This document shows positions 17,880 through 25,638 of a DNA stretch of 64,000 bases, piece after piece. The position numbers and the translations under genes were made by a program. Origin of the DNA: JALZCH01 sp036387315 (GTDB lineage: Bacteria; Acidobacteriota; Blastocatellia; Pyrinomonadales; Pyrinomonadaceae). Position 1 is the first letter of the stretch, and each line of letters begins with the position of its first letter. The stretch is from the NCBI GenBank assembly GCA_036387315.1, contig DASVTY010000099.1, forward strand, positions 3,708-67,707. Reading direction: 5' to 3'. The notes beneath the pieces were generated by a model. That model was not told where the DNA came from. It did no database searches and saw only the letters and a list, made by a program, of their open reading frames with translations.

Positions 17880-18977
17880 TCAAGCGGCAACTGCGAAATC
17901 GCAGCTTTCCGATTCCGGAACACAGCTTTCATCGCTCGCCGCATCGCACGAATCCAGAGTCGGCGCGTCGGTTTCAATCAACCCATCGCCATAAGTTTTG
18001 CCAGCCTGCAAAGTTGCGAAATAATTGCCGATGTTGCCCAAAACTTCTCCGACCGAGTGCGAATGATAAAGCGTCTGGCGAAACTGAGCGCCGCCGACCA
18101 AACCTTTCGTAAACTGCCCGGCAAGCTGTTTCATTTTGCCGAGAGCAGGGATTTCCGGCATATCTTCCAATAACATCTCGAAATATTCGAGCAGACAATC
18201 CTGTTTATCCTGCAAAGTCGGCTGAAACGGTTCGCGCCCAGCCAAAACGTCTTCGATTTGGCGAAAAATCCAGGGGTTTTGCATCGCGCCGCGACCGATT
18301 AAAATTCCGTCGCAATTCGTTTCGCGCCATTTTTGCAGAGCGCCTTCGATTGAGACGACATCGCCGCTCCCGGAAACCGGAATCGAAACGGCTTCTTTCA
18401 CTTCGCGGACGTAATCCCAATTCGCCAAGCCTTTGTAGCCCTGCTCTTTCGTGCGCCCGTGCAACTGTAAATGCTCGATGCCGCAATCTTCGGCAAGGCG
18501 CGCGACTTTCAGATAATTCAAAGAAGCGTCCGAATAACCGGCGCGAAATTTGAGAGTCAGCGGAATCGAAATCGCTTTTTTGATTTCTTTCAAAATCGTT
18601 TCGAGTCGGGGCAAATCCCTAAGCAAACTGCTGCCGCCGCCGTTTTTGACGACTTTCGGCGCGGGACAGCCGCAGTTTATATCCAAAATATCAGCGCCGA
18701 CTTCTTCAGCCATTTGCGCCGCCATCATCATTCTTTCGGGCTGCCCGCCGAAAATCTGCACGGCAAACGGGCGTTCTTCAGCCCAAAAACGCATCTGCCG
18801 TTTCGATTTCGGGTTGTTGCGCGTCAAGCCTTCGACCGAAATAAACTCGGAAACGGTCAAACCGATGCCGCCGCGCCGCTTTGCCATCCGGCGAAAAGAA
18901 TAATCCGTGACGCCAGCCATCGGCGAGAGAACAAGCGGCGGATTGATTTCGATATTGCGAATTTTGAAAGATTTCAT
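17880..18977 (-). CDS. dusB: tRNA-dihydrouridine synthase
   Basis: 365 residues. An FMN TIM-barrel starts L-S-P-M-A-G-V-T-D-Y-S-F-R. The catalytic cysteine is in D-I-N-C-G-C-P-A-P-K. K-F-R-A-G, H-G-R-T, G-S-G-D-V and I-G-R-G-A-M-Q-N-P-W bind FMN. The barrel is followed by the usual helical tRNA-binding domain. It reduces uridine in the D-loop of tRNA using NADPH. The C-terminal 40 residues (several Cys, Asp and Glu) extend beyond the family and have no obvious role. DusB is the best subgroup fit by length, but DusA/C specificity cannot be excluded. Confidence 0.88.
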   Translation of the reverse strand: MKSFKIRNIEINPPLVLSPMAGVTDYSFRRMAKRRGGIGLTVSEFISVEGLTRNNPKSKRQMRFWAEERPFAVQIFGGQPERMMMAAQMAEEVGADILDINCGCPAPKVVKNGGGSSLLRDLPRLETILKEIKKAISIPLTLKFRAGYSDASLNYLKVARLAEDCGIEHLQLHGRTKEQGYKGLANWDYVREVKEAVSIPVSGSGDVVSIEGALQKWRETNCDGILIGRGAMQNPWIFRQIEDVLAGREPFQPTLQDKQDCLLEYFEMLLEDMPEIPALGKMKQLAGQFTKGLVGGAQFRQTLYHSHSVGEVLGNIGNYFATLQAGKTYGDGLIETDAPTLDSCDAASDESCVPESESCDFAVAA

Positions 18978-19133
18978 TTCTAAAAAGCAAAAGACAAAAA
19001 AGATTGATGCAAATTACATAACCTATTCTGCTTCCACCTCTTTATTTTTGTTTATTCGGCGCTCCACCAACCAAAAGAATTTCAGTTACGTTTTAGTTAC
19101 GTTTTCGATTGTCAAACTTTGTATCGTTTTTGA

Positions 19134-19358
19134 TTAAGCCGCAATTTTTTCAGCCGGTTTGTGACGCAAGAGCATCACTTGGTCTGCTTTTAAAGCCAGT
19201 AAACCGTAAGTACACCCGCTTGAATCAACGAACTCTACTTCGAATGCCTCGCCACTACTGTAAACCTCGACAACTGCGCCGACTTGTCCGCGCCATAAAT
19301 TCTCTTCCGGCAAATCTTCCAAAAGAGCGACAGTATCGAAAAGTTTAATTTCATTCAT
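19134..19358 (-). CDS. DUF4926 small protein
   Basis: 74 residues; an SH3-like small beta-barrel is expected. It starts I-K-L-F-D-T-V-A-L and continues G-Q-V-G-A-V-V-E-V-Y and A-F-E-V-E-F-V-D, the DUF4926 pattern. It begins 4 nt after the DUF6883 gene on the same strand. The pair recurs as neighbours in other genomes in my recollection, which suggests a partner (toxin/antitoxin or immunity-like) relationship. That is inference only. Confidence 0.65.
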   Translation of the reverse strand: MNEIKLFDTVALLEDLPEENLWRGQVGAVVEVYSSGEAFEVEFVDSSGCTYGLLALKADQVMLLRHKPAEKIAA

Positions 19359-19362
19359 TTTT

Positions 19363-19695
19363 TTAAATCGGCAGGCAAGTTACTAAAGTCGGTGCTTCTG
19401 AATCTGTTTTGATAATCCAACCGCTTCTAATAATGCCGTGTTTCCCTTTCCATTCAAAATTGAAATCAATGGTGTAACGCTGTCCATATTCATCAAGCCT
19501 ACCGATTTCCGCGTCTATATTTTTGATGGCTTCGTGTAGAGCGGTCTGTAATTCGGAAGCGTCTGCCGAAGTTAAACCAAAAGCCGCTGCGAATATTCGC
19601 GCTTTGTGCTTTCCGACCTCGTGATTTGGATTCAAACAATAATCACGAAGTTTGCGAATATCAACAACGGCTTTTTCAGCGTTCGGAACGCGCAT
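19363..19695 (-). CDS. DUF6883 domain protein
   Basis: 110 residues. The N-terminus P-N-A-E-K-A-V-V-D-I-R-K-L-R-D-Y-C-L-N and K-H-K-A-R-I-F fit the DUF6883 domain, and the C-terminal half is beta-rich. Its ATG overlaps the stop of the upstream DUF4920 gene (TAATG), so the two are translationally coupled. DUF6883 occurs in small two-gene modules and, as I recall, at the C-terminus of some toxin-like proteins. A nuclease-like role paired with DUF4926 is possible, but no catalytic residues can be named with confidence. Confidence 0.6.
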   Translation of the reverse strand: MRVPNAEKAVVDIRKLRDYCLNPNHEVGKHKARIFAAAFGLTSADASELQTALHEAIKNIDAEIGRLDEYGQRYTIDFNFEWKGKHGIIRSGWIIKTDSEAPTLVTCLPI

Positions 19696-20231
19696 TAAGA
19701 TTTGCTTTTCGTCAATTCAACGCCCGTGGCGACGAAAGTGATTTCATTGGCGGTTCCGTCCGCGTTGCGCTCGATTTTCGCGCCGTCGTCGTTGACCATG
19801 TGGTCAACCTTTTCTTTGCTCAAAACTTTAACTTCAAACACGCCTTCAGCCTTGGCGTTTAAACCGGCGGCGTTCAGCGGAATAAAAAAAGCGTGATCGC
19901 CAAATGTGACGCGCACCGGCTTGGCGTCTTTGTTTGCCGCAAGCTCCATCCAGCAGCCTTCTTTTTTGCACGAGCGAACAATCACGCCTTCGACCGCAAC
20001 AGTTTTTCCGGCGTATTTCTGCGGGTTTTTCATCACGTCGGCGAGCGCCGCCCGTTCTGCTTTCGCCGCGCCGAGCGCAACTCCGCGTTTGATTGTTTCG
20101 CCCGTTTTCAATTCAACCGGCGCGTTGTCATTGCTTTTCACAACGGGCTGACCTTTGCTGTTTAATTCCTGAGCCGCGCCGGAAACGGCGAAAGCGGCGG
20201 TTAAAATTGCCAAACCAAATATTTTTTTCAT
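19695..20231 (-). CDS. Exported DUF4920 protein
   Basis: 178 residues with a signal peptide (cleavage near SGAAQ, about residue 20). Residues 70-160 show the DUF4920 pattern: K-T-V-A-V-E-G-V-I, then S-C-K-K-E-G-C-W-M-E-L and V-R-V-T-F-G-D-H-A-F-F-I-P. The small OB-like domain holds a conserved Cys pair that could bind metal. A good AGGAG site precedes ATG at 20231. Expected in the periplasm; function unknown. First gene of a tight three-gene unit with DUF6883 and DUF4926. Confidence 0.75.
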   Translation of the reverse strand: MKKIFGLAILTAAFAVSGAAQELNSKGQPVVKSNDNAPVELKTGETIKRGVALGAAKAERAALADVMKNPQKYAGKTVAVEGVIVRSCKKEGCWMELAANKDAKPVRVTFGDHAFFIPLNAAGLNAKAEGVFEVKVLSKEKVDHMVNDDGAKIERNADGTANEITFVATGVELTKSKS

Positions 20232-20307
20232 TTCAAATTTGTCTCCTTTTAATTTATTTTACAGATTATCGCTTGTCTTAGACTTTTGAGAAAGTCAAAG
20301 ACGCTGT

Positions 20308-21972
20308 TTATTTGCTTTGATAAACGATTTTGCCGTCCATCACGGTCGTCAAAACTTTTACTTTTTCGATTTCGACCGGATTGATCGAAAAAATATCATC
20401 CGACAAAACTATGAAATCGGCTAATTTGCCGATTGAGATTGTGCCTTTATGCGCTTCCTGAAATTCGGCGAAAGCCGAGCCGACTGTGTAAGCGCGAACG
20501 GCTTCTTCGACCGTGATTTTTTGTTCTGGAATCCAGCCATTCGGATTCTTACTGTCCAAAGTGCGGCGCGTCGTCGCCGCGTAAATGCTCAGAATCGGAT
20601 TAAGCGGCGCGACGTACCAATCCGTGCCGAAAGCCAGAGTCGCGCCTGCATCGAGCAGCGAGCGAAAGGCGTAAGTCCCGCGCAGACGTTTTTCGTCCAG
20701 CCGTTTGTGCGCCCAGCGCCCGTCGTCAATCGCGTGATACGGCTGCATCGAGGCGACGACTTTGTTGGAAGCGAAACGTTTGATCAAACCTTCATTCAAA
20801 TGCTGCGCGTGTTCGATGCGGACGCGGCGATCTCGCGCACCGTTTTCTTTGGCGACGCTCTCAAAAATTTTCAAGACTTCATCATTTCCCCGGTCACCGA
20901 TGGCGTGAATCATAATCTGCAAACCGGCTTTATCGGCGTCCCGCACGAATTGATGAGCCGTTGCGGTTTCTACGAGCGGCAATCCGGTCGTGTTCGGCGC
21001 GTCCAAATAAGGCTCGTAAAACCATGCGGTGGTCGAGCCGAGCGAACCGTCAATAAAACCTTTCAAACCGCCGACGCGCAACATCGGATCGCCAAAGGCG
21101 TAGCGCACGCCTGCTTTTTGCCAGCGCTGCCAATCGGAAATCGGCGAAACGGCGTAAACGCGCGTTTTCAGTTTTCCCTGCCGAATCATTTCCTGATAAA
21201 TACCGACATCCGTTCCGGCGGACATATCCTGCACGCTCGTTACGCCCAAAGAAGCGGCATAATCGGTCGCGGCTTGCAGGTATTCCATTTTTTGCTCAAA
21301 GCTCGCTTCGGGAATGACCTTGTAAACATAATCCATTGCCGCGTCTTTCAAAACGCCGGTCGGATTGCCATTTGAATCTCGAACTATCTCACCGCCCGGA
21401 ACATCCTTTGTGCTTTTATCAACTCCGGCTTGCTTCAATGCGAGCGAATTTGCCAGCGACATATGCCCGTCGAGACGATTAATAAAAACCGGATTGTTCG
21501 GCGTCACGGCGTCAATCATCGCAGCGGTCGGCAGATTGTTCGGCGTCCAGTTTTCGTGATCCCAGTTGCCGTTTAAAATCCAGCGACCTTTCGGCAGCTT
21601 GGCGGCAAAATTCCTGATGCGCTCGACAAATTCCTGCGGTGTTTTGGCGTCGCGCAAATCAACGCTTGAAAGCCCCGCGCCGCCATCGAGAAAATGAACG
21701 TGCGAGTCGTTAAAACCCGGAATCACCAATTTTCCGCCCGCATCAATGGTTTTTGTATTAGCACCGGCAAACACGCGAATTTCAGAGTTTGTGCCGACGG
21801 CGACGATTCGATTTCCCAAAACCGCAAACGCTTCGGCGGTCGGTTTATTTGCCTCCATTGTTCGGACTTTAGCGTTGATGACGATTAAATCAACCGACAT
21901 TTTTTGCGCGTTGGCTGCGAAACCAAAAAGGCAGAAACAAATTAAAAGCAATAATTTTTGATTAAAATTCAT
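20308..21972 (-). CDS. Exported amidohydrolase, YtcJ-like (amidohydrolase family 3)
   Basis: 554 residues. Signal peptide at 1-22. The metal-binding H-x-H lies in N-D-S-H-V-H-F. Later H-A-I-G-D-R-G-N-D, R-I-E-H-A-Q and F-G-T-D-W motifs provide the remaining His/Asp ligands of a binuclear TIM-barrel hydrolase. The C-terminal G-K-L-A-D-F-I-V-L-S-D-D-I strand is typical. Members hydrolyse N-substituted amides such as formamides; the substrate here is unknown. It follows the TonB-like gene by 6 nt, so the two are probably cotranscribed. Confidence 0.85.
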   Translation of the reverse strand: MNFNQKLLLLICFCLFGFAANAQKMSVDLIVINAKVRTMEANKPTAEAFAVLGNRIVAVGTNSEIRVFAGANTKTIDAGGKLVIPGFNDSHVHFLDGGAGLSSVDLRDAKTPQEFVERIRNFAAKLPKGRWILNGNWDHENWTPNNLPTAAMIDAVTPNNPVFINRLDGHMSLANSLALKQAGVDKSTKDVPGGEIVRDSNGNPTGVLKDAAMDYVYKVIPEASFEQKMEYLQAATDYAASLGVTSVQDMSAGTDVGIYQEMIRQGKLKTRVYAVSPISDWQRWQKAGVRYAFGDPMLRVGGLKGFIDGSLGSTTAWFYEPYLDAPNTTGLPLVETATAHQFVRDADKAGLQIMIHAIGDRGNDEVLKIFESVAKENGARDRRVRIEHAQHLNEGLIKRFASNKVVASMQPYHAIDDGRWAHKRLDEKRLRGTYAFRSLLDAGATLAFGTDWYVAPLNPILSIYAATTRRTLDSKNPNGWIPEQKITVEEAVRAYTVGSAFAEFQEAHKGTISIGKLADFIVLSDDIFSINPVEIEKVKVLTTVMDGKIVYQSK

Positions 21973-21978
21973 AAGAAT

Positions 21979-22923
21979 TTAGTACATACTGAATCTGTAT
22001 TCGACAACTTTCGTGACTGAAATCGGCTTTCCATTTTTTTCAGCCGGAAGAAATTTGATTCGCAACGCGGCGAAAACGGCTTGTCGGGTTAATCCTTCGG
22101 GCAAGAACGAGACGATTCCTAATTTTGAAACTCTCCCGCTTTCGGAAAAGGTTACTCGCAACCGCAGTATTCCGGTAACGCCTTTCATTCTTGCAGACGT
22201 TGTGTATCCCGGTCGGGTTTGACTCGCAATTATTAAAGGACTTGAATCCGAATCCGGCGGCTTGATGCTGCTTGGAGCTGCATTTTGATTTTGGTTGTTT
22301 CCGCCGGATTTGGTTTCGTCCGTTAAAGCAAAAGGGCTATTCCTTAATTCGGAGAATTTGATAGTTTTAACATTGTCGGCAGGCAATGCGGGCTTAAAAT
22401 TCGCGGAAGCAAGAAAACGTCGTATTGCCGGGCTGTTTTCCTCACGCGAAACGGCAGAAATGACGTATAAGTTTGTTTTAGTGGCGAAAAACTGCGCGAT
22501 TGAATAAGCTTTATCTCCGGGAGAGACGATTTGCTTTCCGCGCAAGCCGTCCCGCGAAATGTTTTCTTCATTTCCCTGTGTGTATTCAATTATTGAATTC
22601 AATCCTTTTTTTGGATTTTCCAGGTGGTAAGATTCAATGCTCAATAAAGTTTTTTCATGATAAGCGGTTAATAATTTTACTTCTTTAAACTCCAGTTCGC
22701 CGCCTCCGCGCGTCCCCAAAACAAATCCGTCTTTTTCCGAAAAAAACTCGTAATTCCGGGGCATTTCGATTGAAAAGTCGCCGTTGTCGCTTTGCAATCG
22801 CACCCATTCGGCAGCTTGAGAACCGGCTGTCGCTTTATTCGCGTCTTGAGCCAACAGAATTTGCGAACAAAAAATAAGAATAATTGTGAGAACCGAATAT
22901 TTTGTAACAGTTAAATTCGTCAT
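21979..22923 (-). CDS. Exported protein with TonB C-terminal domain
   Basis: 314 residues, with a signal peptide or anchor at 1-26. The middle domain (about 35-175) is unassigned. Residues about 225-314 form a TonB_C domain: R-P-G-Y-T-x-x-A-R, G-V-T-G-I-L-R-L-R-V-T-F and the terminal F-L-P-A-E-K-N-G-K-P-I. In Acidobacteriota such domains often occur on soluble periplasmic proteins rather than genuine energy transducers, and no Pro-rich spacer is present here. It is upstream of the amidohydrolase by 6 nt. Confidence 0.75.
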   Translation of the reverse strand: MTNLTVTKYSVLTIILIFCSQILLAQDANKATAGSQAAEWVRLQSDNGDFSIEMPRNYEFFSEKDGFVLGTRGGGELEFKEVKLLTAYHEKTLLSIESYHLENPKKGLNSIIEYTQGNEENISRDGLRGKQIVSPGDKAYSIAQFFATKTNLYVISAVSREENSPAIRRFLASANFKPALPADNVKTIKFSELRNSPFALTDETKSGGNNQNQNAAPSSIKPPDSDSSPLIIASQTRPGYTTSARMKGVTGILRLRVTFSESGRVSKLGIVSFLPEGLTRQAVFAALRIKFLPAEKNGKPISVTKVVEYRFSMY

Positions 22924-23036
22924 AACTATTTCAGCTTCAGATTTTAATTTTTAATGTTGCGGTTATTCTGCTTAAATTGTTGACATCAAAGCCTGTGTCT
23001 TTTAGTTTCAACTTGAGGCTGGGTTTCATTATAACG

Positions 23037-23531
23037 ATGCAAATGAGAATCATTCAAACCGCCGGAATTTTATTATCAATAGTTTACGCCTTTTTCATCG
23101 TCTGGCTTTACTGGACAGAGCCGAAAACGGTTGCCGAGATTTCGACCAAAGCGACCGTTACGGTCGGCGCTTACGAAATCAATCAGGCAAAATTCGACGA
23201 AGGCTTGCGGCTTTTCCGCGCTGAAAATTACCGCGCGGCGCGCGAAAACTTTAATCAAGCCGATTCGGAAAAACGCGACGCCAAAACTCAATTTTACACG
23301 GCTTACAGCTTTTACCGCGAAGGCTGGGGCAGAACCTGGAACGACGATAGCCTTTTCCGGCAAGGCGTGGAAACGGCAAATCGCGTCGTCGCGCTCGACC
23401 CGAATTTCAAATCGGACGATGCGGATTTAAAATTAAAAACCGCCGTAGAGTTGAAAACAGAATTGGAACAAGGAGTTGAACGAAGCTGGGACGATTTGAA
23501 TCCGCTGAAAATTTTAAGGGAAAGAAAGTAA
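23037..23531 (+). CDS. Membrane-anchored TPR-like small protein
   Basis: 164 residues from ATG at 23037; a TTG at 22977 gives a longer, unconserved form. One N-terminal transmembrane segment (about 4-25) is followed by a helical region with a TPR-like A/G pattern (A-K-F-D-E-G-L-R-L-F-R-A-E-N-Y-R-A-A) and R-V-V-A-L-D-P-N-F. It probably presents a scaffold to the periplasm. Next is a polytopic membrane protein across a repeat element. Specific function not recognised. Confidence 0.6.
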   Translation: MQMRIIQTAGILLSIVYAFFIVWLYWTEPKTVAEISTKATVTVGAYEINQAKFDEGLRLFRAENYRAARENFNQADSEKRDAKTQFYTAYSFYREGWGRTWNDDSLFRQGVETANRVVALDPNFKSDDADLKLKTAVELKTELEQGVERSWDDLNPLKILRERK

Positions 23532-23538
23532 AGTTTGA

Positions 23539-23636
23539 ACCGCCGAAACGCAGAGACGCCGAGAAAATAAAGAGAAAAACAGAAGAAAATCTTTAAACTC
23601 TTTTTCTTGAACCCGGCGTCTCGGCGGTGAAATTTA
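23539..23636. repeat. Inverted-repeat element, ACCGCCGA family, copy 1
   Basis: The left arm (23539-23563) starts 7 nt after the upstream stop codon. The right arm lies at 23614-23627. The arms share ACCGCCGA and GACGCC but differ by one 8-nt unit. The right end, GGCGGTGA, lies 7-14 nt before the ATG at 23637 and can serve as its ribosome site. Confidence 0.8.
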
Positions 23637-24440
23637 ATGAACATACGCGAAAGAAATTTAGCTGTCTGGCGTTTTCTGTTATTGCCGCTCGTCTTTTTGA
23701 CTGTGGCATTGCTCGGCGGTTTGCGGGTTGGTGCGGTACGGCAGAATTTTATTTTTATTCCTCCGCCGCTCGTTTGTTTGATTTTGGCGAGCCTGTTGAT
23801 GCTGCTTTTTTTGCGCGGGCGGCTCGTTTTCTTCGGCGATTGGATTTCGCACGATTTTCCGCTGCTGACAAACGCGGCAAACGCCATAACGTTGCTGACG
23901 CTTTTTTTCGCTTCGGCTCAGGCTTTAAATTCCGTGCTGCCGGAAAGCGGTTTTTTGTTCTGGCTGTTTTCGTTCTTTTTTTTGTGGACGCTGTGGAACA
24001 ATCTGTTTTCCGAATTCGACGCCAAACGGCTGCTCAGAAGTCTGGCGGTGCTTTTCGGGACGGCTTTTTTGCTCAAACATTTGATTCTCGCGGCTTTCGC
24101 CGCGCCCGAAGAAAGCGGCTGGTACAAATTGATAAACTACATTTTTGAAGGCATTCCGCGCACTGTTTTAGGCATTCCGAATTTTGCCCCGGCGACCGGC
24201 TATATTTCGTTTTTCGCGCTCGCTCTCTACGTTTTAGGTCTCGTCAGCCTTCCGTTTGCGGCAATCGAGCCGATTCAAGAAAACGAAAAAGTGCGGCGCA
24301 TCAAACTTGGAAGTCGTGAGTCTGGAGTCGAGAGTCTGGAGTCAAAGGAAACAAATCAGATTCAAGAGTCTGGAGTCAAAAGTCTGAAGTCAATAGAAGC
24401 AAATTCGACTCAAGACTCTCGACTCCAGACTCCAGACTAA
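23637..24440 (+). CDS. Polytopic membrane protein with repeat-derived C-terminus
   Basis: 267 residues. Six or seven hydrophobic helices span residues 10-220. No known family was recognised. From about residue 227 to the end the sequence is hydrophilic, Ser/Glu-rich and periodic (ESGVESLES, ESGVKSLKS). That tail is encoded entirely by the inverted-repeat element at 24316-24437, which also supplies the stop codon. The ancestral protein probably ended near residue 222-226. The stop (TAA 24438-24440) overlaps the stop of the convergent foldase gene. Confidence 0.65.
   Translation: MNIRERNLAVWRFLLLPLVFLTVALLGGLRVGAVRQNFIFIPPPLVCLILASLLMLLFLRGRLVFFGDWISHDFPLLTNAANAITLLTLFFASAQALNSVLPESGFLFWLFSFFFLWTLWNNLFSEFDAKRLLRSLAVLFGTAFLLKHLILAAFAAPEESGWYKLINYIFEGIPRTVLGIPNFAPATGYISFFALALYVLGLVSLPFAAIEPIQENEKVRRIKLGSRESGVESLESKETNQIQESGVKSLKSIEANSTQDSRLQTPD
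24316..24437. repeat. Heptamer inverted-repeat element inside the 3' end of a gene (GAGTCTG family)
   Basis: Left arm 24316-24343 and right arm 24407-24437, built of GAGTCTG/GAGTCGA units and their complement. A further copy of the unit (GAGTCTGGAGTC) lies in the loop at 24366-24377. It is read as protein on the plus strand and ends on the stop codon, at the junction of two convergent genes. Confidence 0.85.
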
Positions 24441-25498
24441 CTCTTTTTGTCGTCTTTATAAAGAATCGGCATTATCGCCGTTTCATAGCTTTTGGCAATT
24501 TTAATGTAAGCATCCGTTCGCAGTTTTGCCATATATTTTTTGCGCGCCGCTTCCGAACGTTCCATTGTAATCGCTTGGCGAACCTGATTTTCGTTAAAGA
24601 CGGGTGTGGCGGAATCGTTGACGCGCTGGTCAACGCGCAAAATCATCGCGCCTTCGTCCGTTACAATCGGGTCTGAATAACCGCCTGCTTTGACATTTTT
24701 AATCGCGGTGCCGATTTCCGGGGCTAGCTGCGGAACTTCAAAGCTGCCGACTTTGCCTTTTTCTTTTTGCGAATCGGGGCGCTCGGAATGCTGCGCGACG
24801 AACGCTTCAAAATTGGCTCCGGCGCGAAGCTGTTTGACTAAATCGGCGGCTTTGGTTTTGACCTGATTTACGTCGCGTCCGGCAAAGCTCAGGAAAATCT
24901 CTGAAATTGTGACGGTTTCCGCTTTGCGGAATTTTTCCTTATTTTTTTCAAAATAATCTTTCAACTCTTTCTGCGTTAAACCGTTATAAAGCTTGCCCTC
25001 AACTTCGTATCGAAAGACCAGAGCGGGAATCAGCTCGCGACGCCAGATAGCTTTCAAATCGTCCGGCTCGACGTTTTCAGCGCGAATTTGTTTATGAAGC
25101 TCTTCAATCGTTTTGATGTTGTAACGCTGCATCAATTGGACAAAACGCTGGTTGATTTCCTGTTCGACTTCATTTTCAAGCGAAAGCTCTTTGCCTTGCT
25201 GCATAATCAGCTCTTCGTTGATCAAATCAACAATTAACTCATTGCGCTTGGCGTTAAACTCGCTGACGAGCTGTTCGCGCGTTTTCCCATCGGTCTGACC
25301 GCGCGCCATAATCGCATCGGCGCGGCTGTTAATCTCGCGGTTGATGCGCGACAAAGTAATCACGCCTTCGTTGACCTGCGCGACGACTTCATCAACCACG
25401 CGCTGTTCGGTTTCCTGCGCTAAACCGGAAAAATTGAATAAAAAAACGGCGGCAAATAAAACTGACAACCGCACAAAAGCAGTTTTGGAAAATCTCAC
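24437..25498 (-). CDS. SurA-like periplasmic peptidyl-prolyl isomerase / chaperone
   Basis: 353 residues. GTG start at 25498 with an AGGAG site 7-11 nt upstream. Signal peptide to about residue 27 (FSGLAQ). The SurA N-terminal domain (E-Q-R-V-V-D-E-V-V-A-Q-V-N-E-G-V-I-T) is followed by a long helical region. A parvulin (PpiC) domain spans about 195-290, with S-E-I-F-L-S, S-E-R-P-D-S and G-K-V-G-S-F. It should help fold outer-membrane proteins, which suits a genome with large TonB receptors. It is downstream of mfd across a repeat element. Confidence 0.85.
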   Translation of the reverse strand: MRFSKTAFVRLSVLFAAVFLFNFSGLAQETEQRVVDEVVAQVNEGVITLSRINREINSRADAIMARGQTDGKTREQLVSEFNAKRNELIVDLINEELIMQQGKELSLENEVEQEINQRFVQLMQRYNIKTIEELHKQIRAENVEPDDLKAIWRRELIPALVFRYEVEGKLYNGLTQKELKDYFEKNKEKFRKAETVTISEIFLSFAGRDVNQVKTKAADLVKQLRAGANFEAFVAQHSERPDSQKEKGKVGSFEVPQLAPEIGTAIKNVKAGGYSDPIVTDEGAMILRVDQRVNDSATPVFNENQVRQAITMERSEAARKKYMAKLRTDAYIKIAKSYETAIMPILYKDDKKS

Positions 25499-25516
25499 TT
25501 TGTAACTCCTATTTTT

Positions 25517-25638
25517 AGTAATTGGTAATTGGTAATAAGTAATTAGTAATTAGTAATTAGTATGATTGCAGGAATTGTTCTGCTCGATTTGCGAAATTTA
25601 TTATTGCTTATTGCTGATTACTAATTACTGATTACTTT
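25517..25638. repeat. Heptamer inverted-repeat element between mfd and the SurA-like gene (GTAATTG/GTAATTA)
   Basis: Left arm 25517-25561 with six heptamer units; right arm 25600-25638 with the complementary units. It begins at the mfd stop codon (25639-25637) and ends 18 nt before the GTG of the next gene, leaving room for that gene's own AGGAG. Confidence 0.8.

Noticed and set aside
20449..21375. 308-codon plus-strand frame opposite the amidohydrolase gene
   Set aside because: Antisense shadow; the amidohydrolase motifs are on the other strand and the composition is unlike a real protein.
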